DNA of 19,879 bases from Suillus spraguei (Eukaryota; Basidiomycota; Agaricomycetes; Boletales; Suillaceae). Each line of letters begins with the position of its first letter. The stretch's first letter is position 1. Both the position numbers and the translations under genes were made by a program. The DNA lies in the NCBI GenBank assembly GCA_016800925.1, contig JABCPU010000970.1:1-19879 (forward strand), in the 5' to 3' direction. This document shows, piece after piece, positions 1 to 7,760 of this stretch. The notes below the pieces were generated by a model. The model did no database searches. It was not told the origin of the DNA and saw nothing but the letters and a program-made list of their open reading frames with translations.

Positions 1-856
1 CTTCGGCTTCACTGTCCTACTTTACCATGCATTTACCCCTATCTAATGGTATTGTTCCGCACTCCGGAAGCCTTGTTGCAGCTTAGCGGCTGTACTACAG
101 CAACTTGCCTGCGAAGCGGTGATCTTCAGCAATCTCCGTGAACCCATTAGGCATCCTCAAGCAAGATTTACCATCCATCCTATGTCCATCCAGTCTCACC
201 GGTACGTGATGTTTTGTAAACTGTAGTGCAGTCTTATTACATGTCTGCTGCATGTTTATCCTATCCCTTCCATTTCCATAGCTATTCCTTAGTATAAAAT
301 TCCTAGGTACCCGTACTCTTTCCTTACTTCCCTCCTATAGTACACACGGTACTTAGGAATAGTCACAACTACTGTCACTACAAAATAAAGTCCTTTACCG
401 AAGTCACTGTTTCCTTAAGAATTGCTTTACTGCTGCACACACCACCGCTCTTTACTGCTTTCCTGCGCATCACCGCTAGCGCTACCACTTTCTCACGCTT
501 CATCACTACACTACCGCTTGTTTTACCACAGAAGTTCCCACGCTTACTGCAGTTTTACCGCTTGTACTACCGCAGTTTTACTGTTCACGCTACCGCTTGT
601 CTACCGCATTCCCACGCTTATCGCTAGTTTTACCGCAAGTTTCCCAAGGACCGGAGTATTACTGCTAGCATCTCGCTACCTCTGACGGCATTCTCGCACC
701 ACAGGTTGGGCAATATCGAACTATATTAACTTAGCATCCCCTTTAGGGTCGAACGTTCTTGCCTTCGCAAGTGAAGCAGACTAGGTAGAGTGCAAGACTC
801 GCATACTAGCTTAGGCCGTGGTTTATCTACAGCCCAGGCTAAATTGTATCTTTACA
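1..856 (+). mobile_element. LTR A1, family A LTR, left end outside the window
   Basis: This stretch is similar along its whole length to the reverse complement of 11324-12167, which is most of a complete 921-bp family A LTR with target duplication. It ends in TTTACA at 856, the LTR 3' terminus. By alignment about 77 bp of its 5' end lie left of the window. Its right flank (ATGGC, 857-861) is the ORF3 start region of element E, so A1 interrupts that ORF. The 420-650 part is a degenerate series of ACCGC/ACTGC-like words. The small ORF that can be read there is not conserved in the other copies and I do not regard it as a gene. Solo LTR or end of a full element cannot be decided from here. Confidence 0.85.
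293..389 (+). promoter_or_regulatory. LTR A1 TATA box and polyadenylation-like signal
   Basis: TATAAAA at 293-299 and AATAAA at 384-389 have the spacing expected of the U3 promoter and R/U5 processing signals of an LTR. The sense-strand copy of A2 (minus strand) also reads TATAAAA and AATAAA in the same places. The role is inferred from position and motif only. Confidence 0.45.
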
Positions 857-978
857 ATGGCTTCCCACATGGATTGGATCTGTTCGGGGGTTTTGGGGAG
901 TGCAAAGGGGTTGGAACGTGCAAGGCTAGATGCGCTGGAGAGGGTGGAGTTGGAGGAGGATAAAGATAATTGAGACAT
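857..978 (-). pseudogene. Start of a post-pol ORF (ORF3) of element E, cut by LTR A1
   Basis: An ATG at 978-976 lies about 30 bp downstream of the pol stop codon (1010-1008) and opens a serine-rich reading frame (MSQLSLSSSNSTLSSASSL, then PFALPKTPEQIQSMWEAI) that runs without a stop to the boundary of LTR A1 at 857. The position matches the ORF3 of element F, which begins 56 bp after its pol stop, but the two N-termini are not recognisably alike. The rest of the ORF lies left of A1, outside the window. Alternatively it is just non-coding 3' sequence that happens to be open for 40 codons. Confidence 0.4.
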
Positions 979-1007
979 GCTGGCTGTGGTGTGGTGGTGG
1001 GAAGTGG

Positions 1008-1591
1008 TCAAGAGGTGATGAGTCGTCTAGCCAGCTTCAAGCACTTTTTATAGTCCTCCAGGATCTCTGCTGCAGATCCTAAATCTTTCTCCAAGATCCA
1101 GGTGCACTCTGAATCAGGGTATCCTACCCAGGTGACTATGTAGTGGCAGTACTTGCCGACTCCAGTGTGTTGGAGGATCACCTCAATTTTGTAGTGTTCT
1201 TCCCCATTGACAATATCAGGTGGGGGTTCGGTGTAATTTGGTCCGTGTATCTCTGTCTCCTGATAGGACAATAGCTCAGAGGCATGGAATGTGGAGTGAA
1301 CTTTCCAGGAGGCGGGGAGCTTGAGCTTGAATGTGATGGGGGACAGGACTTCGAGAATTTCGAAAGGTCCGTATCGTTTTGGGGCGAGCTTCTTTGAGGG
1401 AAGCTTCATGATAAAGTTGGCTGTGCTTAGCCAAACCTTATCGCCAATCTTCCATGGGGTGTACTTCTTTCCATGGGTTCAGTCCAACATCCATTGCTGT
1501 GCAAGGCTGTGGCAAGCAAGGGCTTCTTTGCGGATCTTTTGAAGCATCTGCACACGATCTTCAGCAGCAGGAAGGGTAGAGTCAGGGAATG
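1008..1591 (-). pseudogene. pol: Integrase C-terminal domain and chromodomain of element E pol
   Basis: Read from 1591 down to the stop at 1008, the frame gives the usual chromovirus integrase end: a stretch with KYTPWKIGDKVWL, then LAPKRYGPFEI and VLSPITFKLKLP (the SH3-like GPY/F region), then FHASELLSY and PPPDI, then a chromodomain (HYKIEVILQHTG, YIVTWVGYP, WILEKDL). Chromodomains direct integration to modified histones in this lineage. The cage motif reads TWI where TWE is usual. There is one in-frame TGA at 1481-1479, probably from an arginine CGA. The frame continues into 2216-2067 once the solo LTR C1 and one copy of its 5-bp duplication are set aside. The gene is dead because of the stop, C1 and the missing core. 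Confidence 0.85.
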
Positions 1592-2066
1592 TGTTACAGT
1601 TGTACGTGCCCCTATTCATTTTCCCTTTGTTTCCTTACTTGTATATCATGTCACATGACTCTGACTCATATGCTCAACGCATCTGTACAACATATGCCTT
1701 CCTTATTAGGATATGCAGTTACATTCTCATGGTTACTTGGTCTGTGCGCACATATTGGCCTATTTAAGCACAGTGTACTTGTAGTAGATTCCCTACTTTA
1801 ATCTTACTGGGTTTTACCTGGAATCTCCCTCGCTTAGGTCTCCAACCTAAGTTGTCTTGAATCGTCTCTAAGTCTAAGCACTCCTTAGTCTTAGTCTCTG
1901 TTCTCACAGAACCTCTCAGACTTGTCCTTGAGGCCAGACCCTTGATCGTACTCGGAACGCGTTCCTTGTACTTTCACCTTGTCCTCTTTTGGACATTGTA
2001 AGAACCTCCCAGCAGACCGTCTGTGTCTTTTCACTGTCGCTGGTGATGCCATCCCAGTTCGTAACA
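1592..2066 (+). mobile_element. C1, solo LTR of family C
   Basis: A complete 475-bp LTR from TGTTACAG to GTAACA flanked by the 5-bp duplication GAATG (1587-1591 and 2067-2071). It is inserted in the integrase of element E. It belongs to the short form of the family, without the extra 150 or so bases seen in C3 and C4. It keeps the 11-mer ACTTTAATCTT (1795-1805) and the leader hairpin CTTAGGT/ACCTAAG (1833-1851). The TATA-like sequence upstream has decayed to TATTTAA. Precise flanking duplications and no internal sequence mean it was left by recombination between the two LTRs of a full element. Confidence 0.95.
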
Positions 2067-2216
2067 GAATGCATAGGGAATGCCACACAGTTCATAGCCC
2101 ATCATAAGATAGAATGGGGACGCATTTCTGGCAGAGTGGTTTTGGGAACTGTGGATGAATTTCACCATAGGAAGGTGTTTGGCCCAGTCTGTGGGCATTG
2201 TCCTGCAGTAGATGCG
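2067..2216 (-). pseudogene. pol: End of the integrase core of element E
   Basis: From 2216 down, the frame reads RIYCRTMPTDWAKHLPMVKF then SARNASPFYLMMGYEL, the typical segment of Ty3/gypsy integrases after the catalytic glutamate (WAKHLP...N.S.H.A...SPFYL..GY). It is continuous with the 1591-1008 segment after removal of C1. It is cut at 2216 by the 5' LTR of element C. The upstream part of the core is not found in the window. Confidence 0.8.
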
Positions 2217-2289
2217 TGTTACAATCATACGTCCCCCTATTCATTTTCCCTTCACTGTACATCATGACTCGTTTACTTGTCTTGTAACC

Positions 2290-2315
2290 GGTTTAGTATT
2301 CACACATACTAAACC
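2290..2315 (+). promoter_or_regulatory. U3 dyad (inverted repeat) upstream of the C2 TATA box
   Basis: GGTTTAGTAT (2290-2299) and ATACTAAACC (2306-2315) form a perfect 10-bp inverted repeat with a 6-nt spacer. The long copies carry the same structure with other bases: GTTTAGC/GCTAAAC at 13263-13286 and 19002-19025. The short copies lack it. It lies about 110 bp upstream of TATA in C2, so a protein-binding dyad is the likeliest role. Confidence 0.5.
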
Positions 2316-2422
2316 TTTGACTCATGTGTCTCAACATGTTTGTACTATACTTGCCTTCCTTGTTAGGATATGCAGTTACTTTTTTTCTCCATGGTTACCT
2401 GGTCTGTGCATGCATATCTACC

Positions 2423-2467
2423 TATATAAGCACAGTGTACTTGTAGTAGATTCTTTACTTTAATCTT
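2423..2467 (+). promoter_or_regulatory. C2 TATA box and predicted transcript 5' end
   Basis: TATATAA at 2423-2429 is followed 34 bp later by ACTTTAATCTT (2457-2467). The same spacing and 11-mer occur in C3 (13402/13436) and C4 (19141/19175). The 11-mer is exact in C1 (1795), C5 (17155-17165, minus) and C6 (15118-15128, minus). A start 25-35 bp below TATA would place the transcript 5' end at or near 2457. The 11-mer is complementary to the primer-binding site at 3502-3512. Confidence 0.7.
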
Positions 2468-2493
2468 ACTGGGTTTTACCTGGAATCTCCTTC

Positions 2494-2557
2494 ACTAAAG
2501 ACCTCCAATCTTTAGTCATCTGAATCGTCTCTAAGATTAAGCACTCCTTAGTCTTAG
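2494..2557 (+). promoter_or_regulatory. Two hairpins in the predicted 5' leader of element C RNA
   Basis: Hairpin 1 pairs ACTAAAGA (2494-2501) with TCTTTAGT (2509-2516) around a CTCCAA-containing loop. In C6 the same place reads ACTTAGGT/ACCTAAGT, so three pairs have changed on both sides. Hairpin 2 pairs CTAAGATTAAG (2531-2541) with CTTAGTCTTAG (2547-2557), including one G-T pair, around CACTC. In C4 it reads CTAAGTCTAAG/CTTAGACTTAG, a perfect 11-bp stem. In C1, C3, C5 and C6 hairpin 2 has a mismatch at its sixth pair. Confidence 0.65.
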
Positions 2558-2713
2558 TCTCTATTCTACCTCATCTCTGAGTTACAACTCTAGACTGAAC
2601 CTTTGATCATACTCAGAATCCCTCCTTGTATTTTCTGGGCCTTGCTCTGCTGAGTGTTGTAGAACTTCCCAGCAGACTGCCTGTGTTTTCTCACTGTCAC
2701 TGGAGATGCCATC

Positions 2714-3482
2714 TGTCATATGCCATACTTCTGATCTCAGATCCAATCATATCCAATCAGATCCAATCGATTCTATTTCCGTCTGGTCCACAGATCCTGT
2801 CCGGATCACCCATCCAAATGTGCCCACTTCTCGCACTCTAACTCCCTTGTGGATATCTGTGTCTATCTCCTTTCGTCATTCCTCCTGTTTCTGGTATTCC
2901 GGCTGTGTATATTTCTGTCCTGTGTCACTGATCCATTACCTGTGTTTCATTTCTGACTCGTGCTTACTGATCCGCTGTGCATTAACTAATAGACTTCTAT
3001 TATACATCATACATAGCTCTCAGTCCCAGACTCATTGATTATCCATACTAGATACTTACAGTGTATAAACCACTTGTAAATCTCCATAGAACCTTAGTTT
3101 GAATATCAACTTAGATTCTGCTCATTCTGTTTCCTCTGGACTTGAGTTACTTTCCGCTCTAGTCATCTTCTGAGACTTGGGATTGATTCCTTTAGTCTAT
3201 ATCTCCAACTCTATCTTTGGATAGTCTACCTTTGTTAGTTTCTAGTTAGGAACTCGTTCCAAAGCTAGCCTTAATCCTCGTTCCATCTCTATGCTCCGGA
3301 TAACCTTTGGACGTATCATATCTGATACCTTTGGACGTCTGGATCCGTCATGCAACTCCTTCTGGATCTTCAGACATATATCTACCCTCTGAAATAAGGG
3401 GCATTACTCGGGAAAGGGGCACAGTGCACAAACTGAGGCCAAAGCCCTTCGGATCTTTCACCCTTTGAGTACGGTCTTAATA
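2714..3482 (+). mobile_element. B1, solo LTR of family B inside the C2 LTR
   Basis: A 769-bp unit from TGTCATA to CTTAATA (CTTAACA in the second copy) flanked by the 5-bp duplication CCATC (2709-2713 and 3483-3487). Removing it with one duplication restores the GATGCCATCCCAGTTCG end common to family C LTRs. A TATAAAC at 3064-3070 suggests the plus orientation but this is weak. No internal region of a family B element occurs in the window, so its type (gypsy or copia) is unknown. The open frames inside it are not shared intact with B2 and are not genes. Confidence 0.92.
2741..2770 (+). promoter_or_regulatory. Three CCAAT words at 10-bp spacing in LTR B1
   Basis: ATCCAATC occurs at 2741, 2751 and 2761, an exact 10-bp period near the 5' end of the LTR. 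B2 has only one intact word and a degenerate one (CCGAT) at 11240-11260. CCAAT is the binding word of the HAP/NF-Y complex; that it acts here is a guess. Confidence 0.3.
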
Positions 3483-3500
3483 CCATCCCAGTTCGTAACA

Positions 3501-3622
3501 AAAGATTAAAGTCCTTACTGAACACGCACATCTGTGAGTGTAGATCCCTGATCTAAATCAACGATAAGCCCTCACATAGTAACAACAACTCGGACTAGAG
3601 GCATTGTAGCGAAGAAGACATC
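3501..3622 (+). other. Primer-binding site and untranslated leader of element C
   Basis: AAGATTAAAGT at 3502-3512 starts one base after the LTR end and is the exact reverse complement of ACTTTAATCTT at 2457-2467. It does not begin with TGG, as a tRNA-type site would. The remaining leader to the gag ATG at 3623 shows no ORF or other motif that I can support. Confidence 0.7.
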
Positions 3623-4480
3623 ATGTTTATGACTACACAGAAACCCACTGAAATCAAGATTGCACACCCTCCTAACTTTGATGGTGACTGAGACAAGGCC
3701 AAGCACTTCCTCATTGCATGCAAAGCATATCTTGATCTCAATGATCAGACCTATATGACTGATAAGTCAAAAATCATTTTTGTTACCTCATGTATGAATA
3801 ACGGGAACACTGGGAGCTGGGCACAAGGGTTCTTGAAGAGCACTCAAGACCCTACCAACAAGAACACCTCCGGTGTAACTATTGGATATGGAACATGGGC
3901 CAAGTTCCTTAAAGAGTTTAATGAGAATTTCGAAGCAGTTGATCCAGAAGGAACCACCATGGCTAAGCTCCACAACCTTAAGCAAAGCAGAGACCTTCAG
4001 ATGTACATCACAGATTTCCAAGCCCTTTCCCGACAGGCAGAGGTCACCAATGACTCCTCCCAGAAGCAGTTCTTCATTGACGGGCTGAATCAAGGACTTC
4101 TCACTAGCCTCTTTAAAACTGGCATTGCACTTACATCATTCAACCAGACTATGAAGCTTTGTGTCACGCTTGACAACAACTACACCCATTTGAAGAGCAT
4201 CACCTCCCGTTGTCCACAACAGAAGACGAATAACTCTGGAAGCCACTGATATGTGAGCTCCAAAGATAAAGATGCTATGGAGGTAGATCGCATCACAGAT
4301 ACAGAATGATCCGAATGTATGAGAAAAGGTCAATGCTTTGGATGTCGCAAGACAGGACATCATTTGGGAAACTGCCCTAACAGGAAGAAGAAAACCCCGG
4401 TCCACAAAACCAAGATCAAAGAACTTCCTGAAGAAGATAATGATGATGAAACAGTACAACATCTTGTTGAGGATTTTTAG
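3623..4480 (+). pseudogene. gag: gag of element C (capsid and CCHC nucleocapsid), three internal stops
   Basis: One frame from ATG 3623 to TAG 4478-4480 (285 codons) shows a Ty3/gypsy gag: an N-terminal PPNFDGD, then a capsid block (FLKEFNENFEAVDPEGTTM, KLHNLKQSRDLQMYITDFQ, FIDGLNQGLL), and a C-terminal zinc knuckle CFGCRKTGHHLGNC (C-X2-C-X4-H-X4-C, about 4338-4379) followed by a lysine-rich then acidic tail. Gag forms the virus-like particle and binds the RNA. TGA codons interrupt at 3689, 4247 and 4307. The first lies where a tryptophan (GDWDKAK) is usual in the family. The frame is otherwise uninterrupted. Pol follows in the -1 frame with an overlap of about 10 bases at a run of five T. 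Confidence 0.85.
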
Positions 4481-6512
4481 TATGGGAAAACAAGAAATCA
4501 ATGTATGTTTCTCCCAATGTATTACTAAAACTTGTACATGCTATAGGTGAAAGAAAAGAACTCCGCATTCCCATTTCCCTCGTGTCTTGCACTCATCTGA
4601 AATCTGTCGACACAACTGCTGTCATTGATTCTGGAGCAGCCAGAACCTTTATCTCTGAGGAGTTTGTGAATCTCCATAAAATCACACAATGATGGTTGAA
4701 GAAACCCTTCAAAGTTACAACCGCCGATGGCTCTCTCATAAAAGGAGGACCCATAACCCATTATTGCCTCCTAGTGGTTAAAATTGATGAACAAACTATG
4801 TATGGAAAGTTTAACATCACTAAACTAGGACAAAGAGACCAAATCCTTCTGGGGATCCCCTGGTTACGTGCCATGAATCCAATAATTAATTGCATGGCTG
4901 AAACCCTTACTCTCTCTCTCGGACTTCCAAGTCTGAAGAAATTGAAATTGATATTGACACTGATCCACCAGCTTTGATCAAGGAGATCCCCGACAAAGAA
5001 GAACCAGTATCAGTAGATACCCCAGGAGAAACCATGCCCTCGTTGATTCCAACCGAGGATGATGACCAATTTAACACCATGCAAGATGTCTGGCATGTGC
5101 CAGAAGTACACGAAATTTCCTCTTATGAACTAGGGGATGGATAGTTCCTTGTGGAATATGACACCAATGGGATCAGTATGAAGATCATAGAAGAAGTATC
5201 CATGGACACGCCTCTCACATGCAATGGAACTTCTAGACTTGAACAACTCCCTGATTACTCTATGGTTTCTCTCACCCCTCCGAAATATAGCAAGAATTTG
5301 CTATGGACAAAAAGGAAAAGAAAAAGAAACCCTTTGAAGAATTGGTTCCCTCCTACCTTCACAACTTCATCGACATTTTTTGCAAATGATGGGCTTAATA
5401 AACTTCCCCCAGAATGCCCTGGTATTGACCATCAAATCGATACCAAACCCGGTTTCATCCCTTGCACATCAAAGGTTTACCTGCTATCAGAGAAAGAATG
5501 TGCTGCTGTCAAAATGTTTATTGATGAAAACGTTGCAAAAGGTTTCATCTCAGAATCGAAGTCACCCCAAGCTAGCAGCTTCTTCTTTGTAGGAAAGAAG
5601 AGTGGAGAACTGTGTCCCTGTCAAGATTATCGCTACATCAATGACTGGACAGCCAAGAACACTTATCCATTTCCACTTCCTGTTTCCCTTGTCACCTGCC
5701 TTCACAATGCACAGTTCTTTACAAAAATGGATATTTTGTCCGGTTATAATAACATTCGCATTCACCCTGATGATCATTGGAGAGCAGTGTTTACCACGGA
5801 ATTTGGCCTCTTTGAACCAAATGTCATGTTCTTCGGCCTTTGTGACTCCCCAGCAAGTTTCCAAGCATACATGAATCACACTTCCCAACAAGAAATTAAT
5901 GAAGGGTGGATGGTGATCTATATGGAGGATATTCTAATCTTCTCTACGACAATGGCAGAACACCGTGAATGAACTAGATGGGTATTGATGAAGATACGGA
6001 AGGAGCACTTATTTCTGAAACCAGAGAAATGTACCTTTGATGCAGAAGAAGTGGAATACCTCGGAATGATAATTCACCCAGGACAAATCACTATGGACAC
6101 AGCCAAGACCAAGGGAATTGCTGAATGGCCAATTCTGAAATCTGTAAGAGATGTCTGGTCATTCCTTGGCTTTTGCAACTTCTACCGCACATTCATTTCC
6201 CATTACTCTGATATCACCAGACCTCTTATTGAACTAACAAAGAAAGATAAGGTCTTTGATTGGTCACCTAAATGTATGGATACCTTTGAAGAACTAAAAC
6301 AATGCTTCACATCCCAACTGGTACTGCAAAACCCTGATCCTTCCCGACAATTTGCTATTGCTACTGATGCTTCACTTGTAGCCACTGGCGGGGTCCTCCT
6401 GCAGACTGATGAGAACAGTGTTTATCACCCATGTGCTTATCTTTCGCAGTCCCTGAACCCTGCAGAACGCAATTACCAAATCTTTGATTGAGAACTGCTT
6501 GCTGTAATCCAA
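4471..6512 (+). pseudogene. pol: pol of element C: protease, RT and partial RNase H
   Basis: The -1 frame opens at 4471 and contains the protease: TAVIDSGAARTFIS (active-site DSG intact), then VTTADGS, MYGKFNIT and ILLGIPWL. After a frameshift at the (TC)5 run 4911-4920 it gives an acidic linker and RT: PGFIPCTSKVY, SPQASSFFFVGKKSG, CQDYRYIN, MDILSGYNNIRIHPDDHW, FGLCDSPASFQAYM, and the catalytic box as YMED (5919-5930) instead of YMDD. Then come FLKPEKCTFDAEEVEYLG, FLGFCNFYRTFI and the RNase H start FAIATDASLVATGG, with its first Asp present. The frame ends at 6512 where element D is inserted. Stops are TGA 4690, TAG 5142, TGA 5970 and TGA 6489. Pol would process Gag-Pol and copy the RNA, but this copy is inactive. 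Confidence 0.88.
4911..4920 (+). repeat. (TC)5 microsatellite at a pol frameshift
   Basis: The protease frame runs into (TC)5 at 4911-4920, and the conserved downstream linker and RT continue in another frame from about this point. Replication slippage in the dinucleotide run is the simplest cause. Confidence 0.5.
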
Positions 6513-7433
6513 TGTAGCGAGCAAAGTCACGCTGACTGTCAAACCCCCATTTTTGACAAGCGTCTCATTACCGTCTGCGGCAGCAACTGAAGAATTCCCT
6601 TATAGCGAGTATATAGCCTTTTTGCTCTGCTAAGATGGAACCAGACTTCTTCCGCAAACCCTTACCGGATCCTCGCACTGATGCCCTCATGTCCTAGATC
6701 CATTGGTGCATAATCACTTCACTTCTGCCATTACTAAATCTATGGCAGGATTTACCTTGCGTCTCAAGGGGCCGCTGCATGCTGTGCACCTCTGAAGTTA
6801 ATACCCTGTTTATTTTCTTTCTCGCTACTGGACTCACCTAATAATCTTGTACATGCTCGAATATGTTAAAAGGACTCAACATACATATCATTACCTTCCC
6901 ATTACCTCCTGTCACTTGGACTTAGTATCTGAACACTTGCTAGTCTCAATCTATTTTGTTTTTGAACCATTCTCTGTTCGAATCTCGCTCATTGATTTGA
7001 CTGCCGGTAACTTTACCACTCAAAGTACTGCGCAACTTTCAACTTCGCTACTCGTAACCGGACCGCGGCCAGTGGTCTCGCTGGGTTGCTACCTCTTTCA
7101 CCAACTTCTCCACTCATACAGAACTACTGCTACCACTGCTGCACCGCGGGTAGTAGTACTATATTTATTTCACAGAAGTCACTTTTGTTCTTGCTCTCAC
7201 TAGCTAACTGCTACAGCTATCCTTACCGCACGAGTACCGCCGATATACCATTGCTGCCGCTAACCTCGGAAGTCGGAATCTTCATTTCCTTATTAGTACT
7301 TTCTCGTTTCCTTTGCACTAACTTAGAAGGAATTGTGTCTATTGCAGTCCTCTTGGGTCGAACATCTCACTCGCACCTTCAGTAGGATTATCATTGCGCT
7401 TATACTTAGGCCAGTGGTAGTTTCTTCATTTCA
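6513..7433 (+). repeat. 5' LTR of element D (divergent family A)
   Basis: It begins TGTAGCGAGC at 6513, right after truncated element C, and ends TTCATTTCA at 7433, right before a TGG-type primer-binding site. The start resembles LTR A3 (TGTAACGAAC) and A2 (TGTGACAAAC), and the 3' part shares GGGTCGAAC and ACTTAGGCC. ACCGC-rich words fill 7130-7260, as in A1. The open frames at 6847-7385 are rich in S, T, L and C and change between copies, so I do not call genes. The length (921 bp) equals that of A2. Confidence 0.8.
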
Positions 7434-7435
7434 AT

Positions 7436-7455
7436 TGGAGCCCACCGCAAGGGGA
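7436..7455 (+). other. tRNA-type primer-binding site of element D
   Basis: TGGAGCCCACCGCAAGGGGA begins two bases after the LTR end. The leading TGG matches the complement of a tRNA CCA end, as in ordinary LTR retrotransposons. I could not assign the tRNA. Confidence 0.55.
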
Positions 7456-7694
7456 CCATAGAAGCACTAATCTGGAACACACTACACACAGACTTTGGGA
7501 CAATGAGACCCGTAGTCTCAGGTCCGTCTGCCTATCGCAAGAAGACTTTTTCACACCAAAGAGTACCAACGACAAGGAAGCCTTAGCATCTAGCTGCCAT
7601 TCTAGCGCAGACAAAGCCACCATCCTCCAAGAACTTATTGCTGATGAATCATCCAGTGAGCAAGGGGAAACACCGAAAGGCAAACAACTACTGG

Positions 7695-7760
7695 GAGCTT
7701 TTAAACTGGAAGAATCACAAATACCATGAGCTTTTGAACTGGAAGAATTGCAAATACCAT
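7695..7760 (+). repeat. 33-bp tandem duplication within element D gag
   Basis: Two adjacent copies (7695-7727 and 7728-7760) differ at four positions. They encode AFKLEESQIP and AFELEELQIP in frame, with the first internal TGA between them. Confidence 0.85.

Larger units (their letters stand above)
2217..3500 (+). repeat. C2, 5' LTR of element C, split by solo LTR B1
   Basis: The LTR starts TGTTACAATCATACG and ends AGTTCGTAACA at 3500, immediately before the primer-binding site. Without B1 and one CCATC duplication it is about 510 bp, an intermediate length between the 475-bp copies (C1, C5, C6) and the 626-630-bp copies (C3, C4). It is the most divergent of the six family C copies, which makes it useful for comparing conserved stems: its leader and U3 hairpins have different sequence but the same pairing. 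Confidence 0.9.
2217..6512 (+). mobile_element. Element C, Ty3/gypsy element with family C 5' LTR, 3' part lost
   Basis: A plus-strand element with, in order, a 5' LTR (2217-3500, carrying solo LTR B1), a primer-binding site, gag, protease, RT and the first part of RNase H. It stops at 6512 where the LTR of element D begins. The flank at 2212-2216 (ATGCG) should be one half of its target duplication but the other half is not seen, because the RNase H end, integrase and 3' LTR are missing. Protein similarity to element E (shared HKI...PF..TT.DGS and MYGKFNIT in protease, shared RT block) puts both in one lineage. At least six internal stops and one frameshift make it non-autonomous. Confidence 0.85.

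Noticed and set aside
422..685. An 87-residue ORF rich in Leu, Ser, Tyr and Cys, resembling a membrane protein; a similar 111-residue ORF at 11395-11730 on minus
   Set aside because: Both are readings of the ACCGC-word region of family A LTRs. Open frames there are a by-product of the repeated words, and the frame is not kept in A3 or the D LTR.
1949..1965. GGAACGCGTTCC palindrome in family C LTRs as a regulatory site
   Set aside because: It is present in some copies but altered in C2 and C4 without compensation, so I cannot support a function.
1891..2088. A recurring minus-strand ORF (TGMASPATVKRHRRSAG, then CPKEDKVKVQGTRSEYDQG), also at 13538-13858 and 19296-19502, and on the plus strand at 16922-17069
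   Set aside because: It is the antisense of the 3' part of the family C LTR and recurs only because the LTR recurs. Its start comes from flanking sequence in each case, and the frame changes length between copies.
2626..3038. ORFs with hydrophobic and Cys/Ser-rich content in LTR B1; similar at 12182-12451
   Set aside because: They are inside family B LTRs. The B1 and B2 versions differ in frame and extent, so there is no sign of selection on protein.
3502..3512. An ordinary tRNA primer-binding site in element C
   Set aside because: It lacks the TGG start, and the perfect match to the LTR at the predicted transcript start explains it better.
6847..7385. Two overlapping plus-strand ORFs of 118 and 99 residues
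   Set aside because: They lie inside the 5' LTR of element D, between clear LTR ends, and have no recognisable domain.
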